Positions 1-10,000 of a DNA stretch of 64,000 nucleotides are shown piece by piece. Source of the DNA: Haoranjiania flava (lineage in GTDB: Bacteria; Bacteroidota; Bacteroidia; Chitinophagales; Chitinophagaceae); assembly GCF_025631005.1 (NCBI RefSeq), contig NZ_JAOTPL010000004.1, positions 124,001 through 188,000 on the forward strand, in the 5' to 3' direction. Numbering within the stretch: position 1 is the stretch's first letter; each line of letters begins with the position of its first letter. The notes beneath the pieces were generated by a model. That model searched no databases, was not told the origin of the DNA, and was given only the letters and a program-made list of their open reading frames with translations. The position numbers and the translations under genes are program-made.

Positions 1-49
1 CGGGGGTTTTGTATACCTCCACATCAATTTTTTCGAAAGAATCAATCAT
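1..49 (-). CDS. N-terminal fragment of an unidentified protein, cut by the window edge
   Basis: On the minus strand an ATG at 49-47 opens a frame that stays open to the window edge, beginning MIDSFEKIDVEVYKTP. The sequence before the ATG is A/T-rich, as in other starts here. Only 16 residues are visible, so no family can be named. It would be divergent from rlmD. It could be a chance frame, since so few codons are seen. Confidence 0.35.
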   Translation of the reverse strand, partial: MIDSFEKIDVEVYKTP

Positions 50-316
50 AATAGGTGTATTATTTAGATGTAATTTGGAGGTGTAAATTTACAATATTAT
101 ATCCACATCGCTTAAAAATAATCTAACAGGTACTGCGCATACGTTTGAGTGGAATTGATAATGGACAATGGATTGTCCGTCCGTGTTGCGTTCTGATATA
201 TCTTGACAATTTAATTTATTTTCGTTAGCCGAATAATCAAAATAAGATTTGTTTTGATTATCAATTATTACTTGCCCATTTACGCAAATTTCAACTCTCC
301 ATTCTCAATTAAACTT
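50..316. other. Intergenic region, no gene seen
   Basis: A/T-rich stretch between the divergent partial gene and rlmD. It contains a perfect 7-bp inverted repeat with a 2-nt spacer (GGACAAT at 163-169, ATTGTCC at 172-178). The phrase TTGATAATGGACAAT also appears here, and a similar one lies downstream of the TlpA-like gene near 60960. The frame of rlmD can be extended upstream to a TTG at 254, but the extension does not look like RlmD protein. Confidence 0.5.
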
Positions 317-324
317 TACCTTTG
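317..324 (+). promoter_or_regulatory. Bacteroidota -7 element TACCTTTG, rlmD
   Basis: Exact match to TAnnTTTG. It ends only 4 nt before the GTG chosen as the rlmD start, so transcription would begin at or next to the start codon. No TTTG is seen at the -33 spacing. Confidence 0.45.
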
Positions 325-328
325 CGGC

Positions 329-1759
329 GTGAGCAGAAAAAAAGATAAAAGAATTGTCCTGGAAAATATTTTAGTGGAAGATTATGCAGCTGAAGGTAAA
401 TCCATCGGGCGTGTAGAGGGGAAAGTAATTTTTATTGAAAACGTGGTTCCGGGAGATGTGGTAGATATACAGCTTTCTAAAAATAAAAAAGACTGGGCAA
501 ATGCTTTTCCTGTAAAATTTATTTCTTACGCCAAAGAGCGCATTGAACCGTTCTGTAAGCATTTTGGCGCCTGCGGGGGTTGCACCTGGCAAAACCTTCC
601 TTATGAAAAGCAGCTACACTATAAGCAGCGCCAGGTAACAGACAGCCTGGAGCGTATTGGCAAAATTGCCCTGCCTGAAATTCAGCCCATCATCGGATGC
701 ACGGACACAACACGCTACCGCAATAAAATGGAATATACATTCTGCACTAAAAAATATATCCCCCGCGAAGATTTTCAGGCCATGAAACTTACAGGCGACA
801 TACCACAGCAGGATGCTGCGGGGCTGCACGCTAAAGGCTTCTTCGATAAAGTTGTGGACATAGATGTTTGTTACCTGCAGGCAGAGCCTACCAATGAAAT
901 ACGAAAGTTCGTCGCCAATTTTGCCCGGCTCAGAAAAATTCCTTTTTATGATATCAGGAACCATGCCGGCTGGCTCAGGACCATGCACGTGCGCAACACC
1001 ACAACCGGCGAGTTGATGGTGAACGTAGTATTCGGCTATGAAGATAAAGAAAACCGCGGGGCATTACTGGAACTTTTGGTGAAAAAGTTTCCCCAGATTA
1101 CCACTTTGCTGTACACCATTAATGAAAAAAAGAACGACAGCCTTTACGACCAGCAACCGCTAACTTATTATGGTAATGGCTATATTACGGAAATGCTGGA
1201 ACATTTTAAGTTCAAAATAAGCCCGAAATCTTTCTTCCAGACAAACAGCCGCCAGGCAGAGACGCTCTACCAGGTAGCCAGGGATTTTGCTGAACTTGAC
1301 GGATCACAGGTATTGTATGACCTTTATTGCGGCACCGGCAGTATCGGTATTTTTTGCAGCGATAAAGCTAAAAAAATAATTGGCGTGGAAGTGGTGGAAG
1401 ACGCCATTGAAGATGCCAAAGAAAATGCCGCCCTGAACAACATTGCTCATGCTGAATTCTTTGCAGGCGATGTCATTAAAATCTGTGATGATGATTTCTT
1501 TGCTGTGCATGGCCAGCCGGATGTAGTAATCACTGATCCGCCGCGCGCAGGCATGCACGAGAAACTTGTAGATAAACTGCTGGATATGGAAGCGCCAACG
1601 ATTGTATATGTGAGCTGCAACCCTGCCACACAAGCGCGCGACCTTCAACTGCTGGATGCTAAATACACTGTGACTAAAGTGCAGCCTGTAGATATGTTTC
1701 CGCATACACTGCATATAGAAAATGTGGTGCAGCTAAAATTAAAAACTAAATCTTTATAA
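329..1759 (+). CDS. rlmD: 23S rRNA (uracil-5-)-methyltransferase, RlmD/RumA family
   Basis: Cytoplasmic SAM-dependent enzyme that makes 5-methyluridine in 23S rRNA. The order is an N-terminal TRAM-type beta domain (about residues 1-65), a [4Fe-4S] cysteine set in FCKHFGACGGC plus a later Cys in DIDVCYL, then the Rossmann methyltransferase domain with YDLYCGTGSIG and the catalytic-Cys motif YVSCNP near the C-terminus. I place the start at GTG 329 because family members begin just before the RKKDKRIVLENI segment. This gives 476 residues. A TTG 25 codons upstream adds residues that do not resemble the family and lie upstream of the -7 element. The gene is followed by 20 nt and the rhomboid gene. 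RlmD is the likely assignment; RlmC/TrmA relatives are less likely given the Fe-S motif and length. Confidence 0.88.
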   Translation: MSRKKDKRIVLENILVEDYAAEGKSIGRVEGKVIFIENVVPGDVVDIQLSKNKKDWANAFPVKFISYAKERIEPFCKHFGACGGCTWQNLPYEKQLHYKQRQVTDSLERIGKIALPEIQPIIGCTDTTRYRNKMEYTFCTKKYIPREDFQAMKLTGDIPQQDAAGLHAKGFFDKVVDIDVCYLQAEPTNEIRKFVANFARLRKIPFYDIRNHAGWLRTMHVRNTTTGELMVNVVFGYEDKENRGALLELLVKKFPQITTLLYTINEKKNDSLYDQQPLTYYGNGYITEMLEHFKFKISPKSFFQTNSRQAETLYQVARDFAELDGSQVLYDLYCGTGSIGIFCSDKAKKIIGVEVVEDAIEDAKENAALNNIAHAEFFAGDVIKICDDDFFAVHGQPDVVITDPPRAGMHEKLVDKLLDMEAPTIVYVSCNPATQARDLQLLDAKYTVTKVQPVDMFPHTLHIENVVQLKLKTKSL

Positions 1760-1779
1760 TTTACAATAAAATATTTTGG

Positions 1780-2430
1780 ATGAACAGATACTCCTTAAAT
1801 CAAAACTTTCCCCCGGTTGTAAAAAACCTGATTATTATAAATGTGCTGGTATGGGTTGCACAGCTTGCCCTGGATCCTGCATACAATTTTACATCTGATA
1901 TTGGCTTATGGCCGATAGGAACTGCTGAGTTTCACCCTTGGCAGGTAATTACCCACATGTTTGCCCATGCTGCATACAACAGCGCCGGCGGCATAGTATT
2001 GTACCACATTCTGTTCAATATGTTTGGCTTGTGGATGTTTGGAAGGGTACTTGAAAACCTCTGGGGCTCTAAAAAATTTCTGATATTCTACCTCATTTGC
2101 GGCCTGGGCGCAGCAGCGCTACACCTGGCCGTACAATATTATACCGGCTCTTACAGTGTGGCGGTAGGTGCATCCGGTGCCGTTTACGGCATCCTGGTAG
2201 GATTTGCTTTTTTGTTTCCCAACACGCCTTTATTTCTTATGTTTATCCCTATTCCCATTAAAGCCAAGTGGGCCATTATAGGCATACTGGTGCTGGATCT
2301 GATCGGAGGTTTTTCCAGTGCATCAGGCGGAAGTACGGGCATAGCGCATGCTGCGCATATCGGCGGGGCTATCACCGGCTTTTTATTGGTGTGGTACTGG
2401 CATAAGAAGGGCAAAAATTTTTACAGGTAA
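1780..2430 (+). CDS. Rhomboid intramembrane serine protease
   Basis: A 216-residue polytopic membrane protein with about six hydrophobic segments. The rhomboid hallmarks are present: HILFNMFGLW (oxyanion-region His and Asn), GASGAVYG carrying the nucleophile Ser, and AHAAHIGGAITGF carrying the catalytic His. It should cleave transmembrane helices of unknown client proteins in the inner membrane. It begins 20 nt after rlmD and is 5 nt from a second rhomboid-like gene, so the two are almost certainly co-transcribed and probably translationally linked. Confidence 0.9.
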   Translation: MNRYSLNQNFPPVVKNLIIINVLVWVAQLALDPAYNFTSDIGLWPIGTAEFHPWQVITHMFAHAAYNSAGGIVLYHILFNMFGLWMFGRVLENLWGSKKFLIFYLICGLGAAALHLAVQYYTGSYSVAVGASGAVYGILVGFAFLFPNTPLFLMFIPIPIKAKWAIIGILVLDLIGGFSSASGGSTGIAHAAHIGGAITGFLLVWYWHKKGKNFYR

Positions 2431-2435
2431 ATTTC

Positions 2436-3284
2436 ATGGAAAATAAAATTAAATCTTTTGCAGACGGCAATGCCGTGTTAAAGCTGATCATTTTAAACGC
2501 AGTGATCTATGTTTTTATTCTTTCTTTTGAAATGATCAACGGGCTGCCGTTGTCGAAAAATAAATTCGAACAAATGCTACCGGAAGATTTGCAGTACCAT
2601 CCGCAGCAATGGCTTTCCGTGCCGGGAAACTTCGGCGCGTTTATCCGCAAACCGTGGTCGCTGGTTACCTATATGTTTTCCAATGAAAGCTTTATGCCTT
2701 TTCTCACCAGCATGATCTGGCTCTTGTTCTTCGGTTCACTGTTGCAAATATTACTTACTTCCAAAAGAGTCTTCCCGGTATATTTTTACGGCGGGCTTGC
2801 AGGGGGCATGGTATTCCTGGTAGTTGCCGGGGTAATGCATGTAAATACTTACCTGCTTACCTCTTCTTTGCCTGTGTTTGCATTGGCTGCAGCGGTTACT
2901 ACCTTATCACCGAATTACAAGATATTCAGCGCTATCCGCGGCGGTTTTTCCTTGTGGATATTAACTGCTATCTATGCAGCCTTAACTTTTCTTACGGCGC
3001 GGAGCGTACCGTTGGTCGCCGCTTACTTTGCGGCTGCTTTCGCAGGCTTTCTTTTTACCAGGCAACTGCAAAGAGGAAAAGACCACGGCGCTTGGATGAA
3101 TAATTTTTTACATACAATAAATACCGCATTTTCTCCGCAAGCCCGTTCTGCCAATAGAACGCAGGCCGAAATTAACCATGACAATGAAATGAAACTTAAC
3201 CGCATATTGGATAAGATCAGCCGGCATGGTTTAGCATCACTCACCAAAGAGGAGAAAGATTTCTTACATAAACAATCAAAATAA
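2436..3284 (+). CDS. Rhomboid-like pseudoprotease with cytosolic C-terminal helix-rich tail
   Basis: A 282-residue membrane protein. Hydrophobic segments fill residues 15-210 in rhomboid arrangement, but the catalytic signatures are missing. Where GxSG should be there is TSSLPVFALAA, and the His-bearing helix reads VAAYFAAAFAGF without His. The soluble tail (about 215-282) ends ILDKISRHGLASLTKEEKDFL, the small DUF6576-like tail typical of Bacteroidota rhomboid relatives. It lies 5 nt after an active rhomboid and 7 nt before pdxH. Likely role: substrate binding, partnering or regulating the active rhomboid, by analogy with iRhoms (inference). Confidence 0.8.
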   Translation: MENKIKSFADGNAVLKLIILNAVIYVFILSFEMINGLPLSKNKFEQMLPEDLQYHPQQWLSVPGNFGAFIRKPWSLVTYMFSNESFMPFLTSMIWLLFFGSLLQILLTSKRVFPVYFYGGLAGGMVFLVVAGVMHVNTYLLTSSLPVFALAAAVTTLSPNYKIFSAIRGGFSLWILTAIYAALTFLTARSVPLVAAYFAAAFAGFLFTRQLQRGKDHGAWMNNFLHTINTAFSPQARSANRTQAEINHDNEMKLNRILDKISRHGLASLTKEEKDFLHKQSK

Positions 3285-3291
3285 ATAATTC

Positions 3292-3930
3292 ATGGAAAAG
3301 AAGATAGGCAATATCCGCATCGATTATATGTTGAAAAAACTGAGTGAGAAAGATGTGCTTGAAATGCCGATGCGGCAGTTTGAGGTATGGTGGAATGAAG
3401 CCGTGGAAAGCAAGATCACAGAAGTAAATGCCATGACGCTTTCAACAGTTGCTACTGACGGGCAACCTTCCGCACGTATTGTTTTATTAAAAGAATTTTC
3501 AGACCAGGGATTTACTTTTTTTACCAATTACGAAAGTAAGAAAGGCCGGCAGATAGCTGAGAACAGCAAAGTTTCACTGGTGTTTTTCTGGAAAGAACTG
3601 CAACGCCAGGTATGCATTGAAGGCATTGCAGAGAAAATTGACGAAGCTGCCAGCGATGCTTATTTCCAGTCGCGCCCATATGGCAGCCGCATAGGGGCAT
3701 GGAGTTCGCCGCAAAGCCGCATTATAGCTTCCAGGGACGTACTTGAAGAAAACGAAGCAAACTATAAAAAAATCTATCCGGAAGCTGTACCCAAACCTCC
3801 GCACTGGGGCGGATATCTTATAAAACCAGAAACTATTGAGTTCTGGCAGGGCAGGAGCAGCCGCCTCCACGACAGGATCGTGTATACCCTGGTAGACAAC
3901 CAGTGGAAAATATTCAGAGTGGCTCCGTAA
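3292..3930 (+). CDS. pdxH: Pyridoxamine 5'-phosphate oxidase
   Basis: FMN-dependent cytoplasmic oxidase that converts PNP or PMP to pyridoxal phosphate. It has 212 residues, the usual length. Visible motifs are PSARIVLLKEF and FFTNYESKKG (FMN/phosphate contacts), ASPQSR-like WSSPQSR, PPHWGGY, and the C-terminal EFWQGRSSRLHDR that is diagnostic for PdxH. It is the last gene of the rhomboid group, separated by 7 nt. PLP made here serves aminotransferases such as the one in the aromatic operon, but nothing suggests co-regulation. Confidence 0.95.
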   Translation: MEKKIGNIRIDYMLKKLSEKDVLEMPMRQFEVWWNEAVESKITEVNAMTLSTVATDGQPSARIVLLKEFSDQGFTFFTNYESKKGRQIAENSKVSLVFFWKELQRQVCIEGIAEKIDEAASDAYFQSRPYGSRIGAWSSPQSRIIASRDVLEENEANYKKIYPEAVPKPPHWGGYLIKPETIEFWQGRSSRLHDRIVYTLVDNQWKIFRVAP

Positions 3931-3955
3931 GAAAATTCTTTTGTAATTTTAGCCA

Positions 3956-6808
3956 ATGCAATTTAAAAAAAGATGCTTTCTTTTATTAATGCCTGGCCTG
4001 CTGTGCTTAAGCATATCCGTATTGGGCCAGTATGGATTTAACAGCACACCCCAGGTAGTAAATTTTACCAAACAAAGCTACAATGCCCACAGCCAGAACT
4101 GGTCATTATCGCAGGATAATAATGGTTTAATATACGTAGCCAACAACAATGGCCTGCTGAGCTTTGACGGCAGCCAGTGGACAACCTATAAATTACCCGG
4201 CAACCCCATTGTTAGGGCAGTAGCCGCAGATGCAAACAACAGGATTTACACCGGTGCTTATGGTGAATTTGGTTATTGGCAACAAAAAGACAGGGGACCA
4301 CTGGTATACCATTCTCTGAGCAAGCTGGTTCCCCAGCAAAATTTTGCCAAAGAAGAGATATGGAAAATAAATACCCAGAGTGATGGGATTCTGTTCCAGT
4401 CTTTCTCTAAACTATACCGGTATAAAGATGACAGGATAACCCAAATAGAGCTGCCGGGAAATATAATGTATCTCTTTTCCATCCGCGGAAAAGATTACAT
4501 ACAGGTGCTGGATCATGGTATTTATATCATTAACAGGGATAATTCCATTTCCAAAATATCAGGAAGTGAGCTGTTCAACGGGCTTAAAGTGATCAGCATT
4601 GTACCGTTCATCAATAATACGCTGTTGATCGGCACTGTAAAAAGCGGTTTTTATGTATATGATGGTGTAAAATTTACTCCCTGGAATACACCGGCCGGCC
4701 ATTTTATACAATCCAATGATCTGAATGCAGGCCTCCGCATAGATGATAACAGATATGCATTCGGCACTATACGCAACGGTATTATCATCTGCGATGCACA
4801 AGGCAATATACAGCACCACATCAACCGCAGCAACGGTTTGCAAAACAACACAGTCCTGAATTTGTTTAAGGACCGAATGGGCAACCTGTGGGCAGGCCTG
4901 GACAAAGGTATTGACGAAATTGTGATCAATTCAGGCCTGCAGTTCTTTAAAGATGTGCATGGCAACATTGGCGCTATTTATACAGCCAGCCTGATCAACG
5001 ATAATTTGTACATTGGCTCCAACCAGGGCCTGTTTCATACTAAAGTAAACAGCTATAACCCGTTTACATTATCAGCCATCACAAAAGTTAACGGCATCAA
5101 TGAACAGGTGTGGGACCTTTCTTTTATAGACAACGAGCTTATCTGCGGCAACAATAATGCTACCTACCGCATTGAAGGAAGCAACATTTATAAAATTTCA
5201 GATGTCCCCGGCGGCTGGAACCTGCAAAAGCTGGCTGCATATCCCAATTACTTAGTACAGGGCTCTTACATCGGGCCGGCGCTATACAATTATGGAGGCA
5301 AAGGGTGGGCGTTTTACAGGCTGTTGGATTCAACCGGTTTTATACCGTCCAGAAAAATTATACAACAAAACAAAAATCTCTGGATAGAGCATGCCAATGC
5401 CGGTATTTATGTATTACAACTATCAGACTCCCTTACCACAGCGTCTTTACGCCAGGTAGAGATTGAGAACAGTGATAAACATGATGCAAGGTATTCACTT
5501 TTTTCCCTGGAAGGGAATGTATACCTTGCTTCTTCCCAAGGCATCTTTGAGTATGACAGCCGGCAAAATAAATTTATATTGAGTGAAAGGATTAAAAGTC
5601 AGCTGGGAAGTAATTTTTATGCCAATAAAGTAATTGGTAATACCCATAATCTATGGTATGTACTTGGTAACAACACTCTTGCTTTGGTAAATAAAGCGCA
5701 GGGCAACCAGCTTGAGAAAATCTCCTGGGTACAGGCAAATTTTTCACTGGTAAATAACTATGAAAACATTTTACAGCTGAAAGATAATCTGTATTTCATT
5801 TGCGGCGAGGAGGGATTTGTGATTTACGACAGGAATTATTATAAAGGCGATGTAAATGAAACCACGCTTTTCATCAGGCAGATACGTTTTACCGGTAAAG
5901 GCCATACCCCTGCTGTTGAGGATCCGCCGGGATCAAAGGTCTCTTACAAAAACAATACCCTCCAGATTGTGGCTGCCCACCCGGTCTTTGACAGGGATGT
6001 GCTTTTTCGCTATTCACTTACCCGCAATGCAGATGATACTCTATGGAGCAGCTGGACAAAATCATCAGAAAGAGAAGTGAACAACCTGCTGCCCGGACAG
6101 TATTCTTTGAAAGTACAGTCAAACCAGTCAGACAAAATTGTGGATTACAGGTTTACTATTCTTAATCCCTGGTATACTTCGGTGGTAGCTGTTATTATTT
6201 ACATCCTGTTGCTGTTATTGATTGCTTACGGCATATATTATTATGTAAACTGGAGAGTAAAGCGGCAAAATGAGTACATGCGCTTGCAGCATGAACGCAA
6301 GTTGCAGGAAGAAAAAAGAAAAGTAGAACACCTTACCCTGCTTCAGCACCAGAAAGAACTGGAGCGTGAAGTGATCATTAAGAGTGAAGATGTAGCCAAA
6401 TCAGCTATGAAGCTGATAAAAAACAAGAAAGCGTTGCAGAAGTTAAAAACAGAACTTAACAAGCTAAAGGCAGAAGGTACAGATGAAAAATCGCATTACC
6501 AGATACAAAAACTTTCCCGGCAATTAGACCGCTACATTTCAGACGACCAGGAAGAACGCAGCCTCTTTGAAAACGGATTCAGTAAAGTACATGAAGATTT
6601 TTTTAACCGGCTGCTGATAGCTTACCCGCAATTAACACCGCAGGATCTGAAACTTGCTGCTTATTTACGTATGAATCTCTCATCCAAAGAAATTGCACCG
6701 CTTATAAATATCTCCACACGCGGCGTTGAAATCAAGCGTTACCGTCTTAGGAAAAAGCTAAATCTGGACAGTGAAGCGAATTTAAATGATTTTATGATGA
6801 AATTCTGA
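3956..6808 (+). CDS. Membrane-anchored beta-propeller / Y_Y_Y / LuxR-type HTH transcriptional regulator
   Basis: A 950-residue putative one-component regulator. Order: signal peptide (1-24, ending VLGQ); two-component-regulator-type propeller repeats to about residue 640 (for example GLIYVANNNGLLSFDG); a Y_Y_Y domain to about 735; one transmembrane helix with VVAVIIYILLLLLIAYG (about 740-765); a long charged coiled coil (about 775-870); and a C-terminal helix-turn-helix with SSKEIAPLINISTRGVEIKR. There is no histidine kinase, receiver or AraC domain, so the sensor is wired directly to the DNA-binding end in one chain. It should sense an oligosaccharide in the periplasm and control the susC1 locus that starts 250 nt downstream (inference from position). 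Confidence 0.85.
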   Translation: MQFKKRCFLLLMPGLLCLSISVLGQYGFNSTPQVVNFTKQSYNAHSQNWSLSQDNNGLIYVANNNGLLSFDGSQWTTYKLPGNPIVRAVAADANNRIYTGAYGEFGYWQQKDRGPLVYHSLSKLVPQQNFAKEEIWKINTQSDGILFQSFSKLYRYKDDRITQIELPGNIMYLFSIRGKDYIQVLDHGIYIINRDNSISKISGSELFNGLKVISIVPFINNTLLIGTVKSGFYVYDGVKFTPWNTPAGHFIQSNDLNAGLRIDDNRYAFGTIRNGIIICDAQGNIQHHINRSNGLQNNTVLNLFKDRMGNLWAGLDKGIDEIVINSGLQFFKDVHGNIGAIYTASLINDNLYIGSNQGLFHTKVNSYNPFTLSAITKVNGINEQVWDLSFIDNELICGNNNATYRIEGSNIYKISDVPGGWNLQKLAAYPNYLVQGSYIGPALYNYGGKGWAFYRLLDSTGFIPSRKIIQQNKNLWIEHANAGIYVLQLSDSLTTASLRQVEIENSDKHDARYSLFSLEGNVYLASSQGIFEYDSRQNKFILSERIKSQLGSNFYANKVIGNTHNLWYVLGNNTLALVNKAQGNQLEKISWVQANFSLVNNYENILQLKDNLYFICGEEGFVIYDRNYYKGDVNETTLFIRQIRFTGKGHTPAVEDPPGSKVSYKNNTLQIVAAHPVFDRDVLFRYSLTRNADDTLWSSWTKSSEREVNNLLPGQYSLKVQSNQSDKIVDYRFTILNPWYTSVVAVIIYILLLLLIAYGIYYYVNWRVKRQNEYMRLQHERKLQEEKRKVEHLTLLQHQKELEREVIIKSEDVAKSAMKLIKNKKALQKLKTELNKLKAEGTDEKSHYQIQKLSRQLDRYISDDQEERSLFENGFSKVHEDFFNRLLIAYPQLTPQDLKLAAYLRMNLSSKEIAPLINISTRGVEIKRYRLRKKLNLDSEANLNDFMMKF

Positions 6809-6890
6809 TCATTAATTTTCCAAACGTTAATTAGCCTGCTTCTATATTTTTAAATTGCATTGATTCTCAAGAAATTACTTTTTTAATAGA

Positions 6891-6909
6891 ATAACCATGA
6901 GATGGTTAT
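6891..6909. repeat. Perfect inverted repeat ATAACCAT-GAG-ATGGTTAT
   Basis: An 8-bp perfect palindrome with a 3-nt loop in the regulator-susC1 gap. The arms are the same as the inner arms of the start-abutting repeat at 21167 (AATAACCATCT / AGATGGTTATT), so this may be a relic of that family or an operator for the adjacent regulator. It has no T-tract. Confidence 0.5.
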
Positions 6910-7001
6910 GATGTATTAATATATGTCGAAATTAATGGTTTGATGTATTGTAGACGTATTTATTTTTAACTGTTTTTCTAATATATATTAACATTTACTT
7001 T

Positions 7002-7009
7002 TAAATTTG
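7002..7009 (+). promoter_or_regulatory. Bacteroidota -7 element TAAATTTG, susC1
   Basis: Exact TAnnTTTG match 50 nt upstream of susC1, in very A/T-rich DNA. No TTTG lies at the ideal -33 position, so activation by the neighbouring regulator is plausible. Confidence 0.4.
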
Positions 7010-7058
7010 GGTAGAGATTTATAGAATATTTCTATTTAAAAGCAAAAATTCATTTAAT

Positions 7059-10000
7059 ATGAAAAGGAAGCACAGCATTTTATTTTTACTTTTTTTATTG
7101 CCGGCGCTGTTATTTGCACAGCAAACATACCGTGGCCGGGTTACTGATGTTGAAACGGGTAATGGCATACCCGGCGCAGTAGTGCGTGCCAGCCAGGCCA
7201 ATGGCACTACAACCGATACAGCAGGCTATTTTACTATTCGTGCTGCATCAGGTACGATGTTGGAGATCACCAGCCTGGGTTATGATCGCTCAACATTTAC
7301 ATTGGGCAACGATACAGACATCAGCATTCAACTTATGCAGTCGGCAGCTCAGGCAGCCGGCAGCGAGGTAGTGGTGATTGGTTATGGTGTGGCAAACAGA
7401 AGAGATTTGACGGGCTCCATTGTAAAAATAAGCGGTGAGGAAATAGCCGATAAGCCAAACACCAATCCTGTGGCAAGCTTGCAGGGGAAGGTTGCTGGCT
7501 TAAGCGTGACGCCATACGGCACACCAGGCAAAGCGCCGGACATAAGAATTAGAGGTACGGTGAGCGTCGGTTCAATACGACCACTTTATGTTGTTGATGG
7601 TGTATTCAATGACAATATTGACTTCATTAATCCTAATGATATTGAATCCATAGAAATTTTAAAAGATCCTTCTTCATTAGCGATTTTTGGAGTTCGTGGT
7701 GCATCTGGTGTAATTGCAGTGACCACCAAAAGAGGAAAGATGGGAAGAGTTACCGTAAATTTTAATACAAATTATGGTGTTAAAAAATTAGTAGATAAAA
7801 TTTCTGTACTCACTAACGCTGATGATTTTAAAATGCTGTACGAAGAAGAAAAAGTTAATATTGGAGCTACAACACCCTTTGATTATACTCCTTGGACTGG
7901 TAATACAGACTGGATAAATGCTGTAACGCAAACCGGTCACTTTACACAAAATAATATTAGTGTTTCTGCTGGTAGTGAAAAAAATAAATTTTATATGGGC
8001 GTGGGATATCAAATCGATGAAGGTATCATTATCAGAGAGAAAATGCAGAAAATACTGTTGAATCTAAGCGATGAATACAAGCTTTCTAACTTTTTAAAAG
8101 TGGGTTTTTCTGTAAACGGTACACGTACCTACTCTCCGAATGATGGTACATACGTGCTGGAAAATGCAAGAAGATTAGCGCCAATCATCGAGGCAGGAAC
8201 ATTTCCTTACAGAATGAAAATTTATGGAGCTGACAGCGCTACCTATAATTTATATTATGCTGTACCATCCATTCAGAATACTTTGGCGAACCCGCTGGTA
8301 GCAAGAGAATCTAATTGGGACGCTTATATTGGGAGAGAAAATAGATTAGTAGGTAATGTATTTGCTGAATTATCTTTCCTTAAAGATTTTACTTTAAGAA
8401 CAGCTTTTTACGGAGATCTGAGTTTTGTAGAATCAAGGAATTATACACCTTTAACAGCTGAATACGATCCTGTGACACAAAGCGGATACCTGGTTAACAG
8501 AGTGACTGCTGTAAGTTCTGAAGAAGCTAGGTGGTCAAAATACCAGCAGGACTATATTCTTAGCTATAGTAAACGTTTTAGCGACCACAATTTGATGGCT
8601 ACAGCTGGGTTTACTACTTATTGGTTAGAAGAAACGCATCAATATGGTTCTGTGAAACAAAGCCAGACCGGAGATCCAATACCTAATGATCCTAGATTTT
8701 GGTATTTAACCAATGGCTTTGAAGATAATGCAACTTCGCAATCAAGTTCTTATCAGAGACAAACATTTACTACCTCAGGACTATTAAGAGGTATTTATAA
8801 TTATAGAAATAAATATTACCTCAATGCTTCTTTAAGAAGAGATGTGTCTTCTGTAATATATAATCCTAAAACACGTGGACAAAATTTCTGGGCTGTAGGT
8901 ATGGCGTGGGAAATATCAAAAGAAGACTTTATGAAGAACTATACTTTTATCAATTTCTTGAAACTTAAAGGTTCAATCGGTGTATTGGGCAACCAAAACT
9001 CTTACGGTATAGATTATCCATGGTTCCCTACCCTGGCATCAGGTAACACTGCGGTGTTTGGGAATAATGTTTTTCCATCATATGTAAAGACTTACGAGGT
9101 AGATCCTAATCTTAAATGGGAAACAGTTTTAGGTAGAGAGTTCGGGTTGGAATTTAGATTCTTAGATAACAAATTGAGCGGAGAAATTAACTATTATGAT
9201 AAAGAAACAAGAGATGTATTATTGTTTTTATGGAATGGGCCAAAAAGAACTTTAGGTAACTTTGGTAGCCTTACCAATCGTGGCTGGGAATTATCATTAA
9301 GTTGGAATCAACGCATTAAAAATGACTGGACATTCAGCGCAAGTGCTAACATGACAACTTTCAATAATAAAGTTACCAAATTTGGTACGTTCTTACCTGC
9401 ATCTGAATCTTCACCTAACCAAACGGAAGTTGGATTCCCTATAGGATATTTTTACGGATATGTAGTTGAAGGCATCTATCAAAGCTATGCTGATAAATTA
9501 GCATCACCTAAGGTAGTTGGATATGAATATGGGCCAGGCGACTTAAAATACAAAGATCTGAACGGCGATGGAATTATTAATACTGAGGACAGAACCATGA
9601 TTGGTAACCCTACACCAGATTTTATTTACGGTATTTCATTAAGTACACAATATAAAGGATTCGATTTAGGAATTGACTTTAATGGCTCATATGGTGCAGA
9701 GGTTTATCGCGTGTGGGGGCGTTCAGAATTGCCTTATTCGAGATATAATTATTCTACTGATAAATTGAGCAGATGGCACGGTGAAGGGACTTCTAACTGG
9801 ACACCAAGATTGGGAGATAAATTCGCTATTAACCGCCTGCCTTCTACCTATGGAATTGAAGATGGCAGTTATTTGCGTATCAGAAATGTTCAATTAGGAT
9901 ACAACTTCAATCCTAATACTATTCAGAAAGTATATATAAAAAGTTTAAGAATATTTGCTAATGTACAGAATCTTAAAACATTTAAGCAAAATACAGGATA

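Noticed and set aside
254..328. Upstream extension of rlmD from TTG 254
   Set aside because: The added 25 residues do not resemble RlmD and lie upstream of the -7 element; GTG 329 fits the family.
6809..7058. Additional copy of the start-abutting repeat before susC1
   Set aside because: Only the inner arms ATAACCAT/ATGGTTAT match; the centre word, the 3' CATGTG arm and the abutting start are missing.
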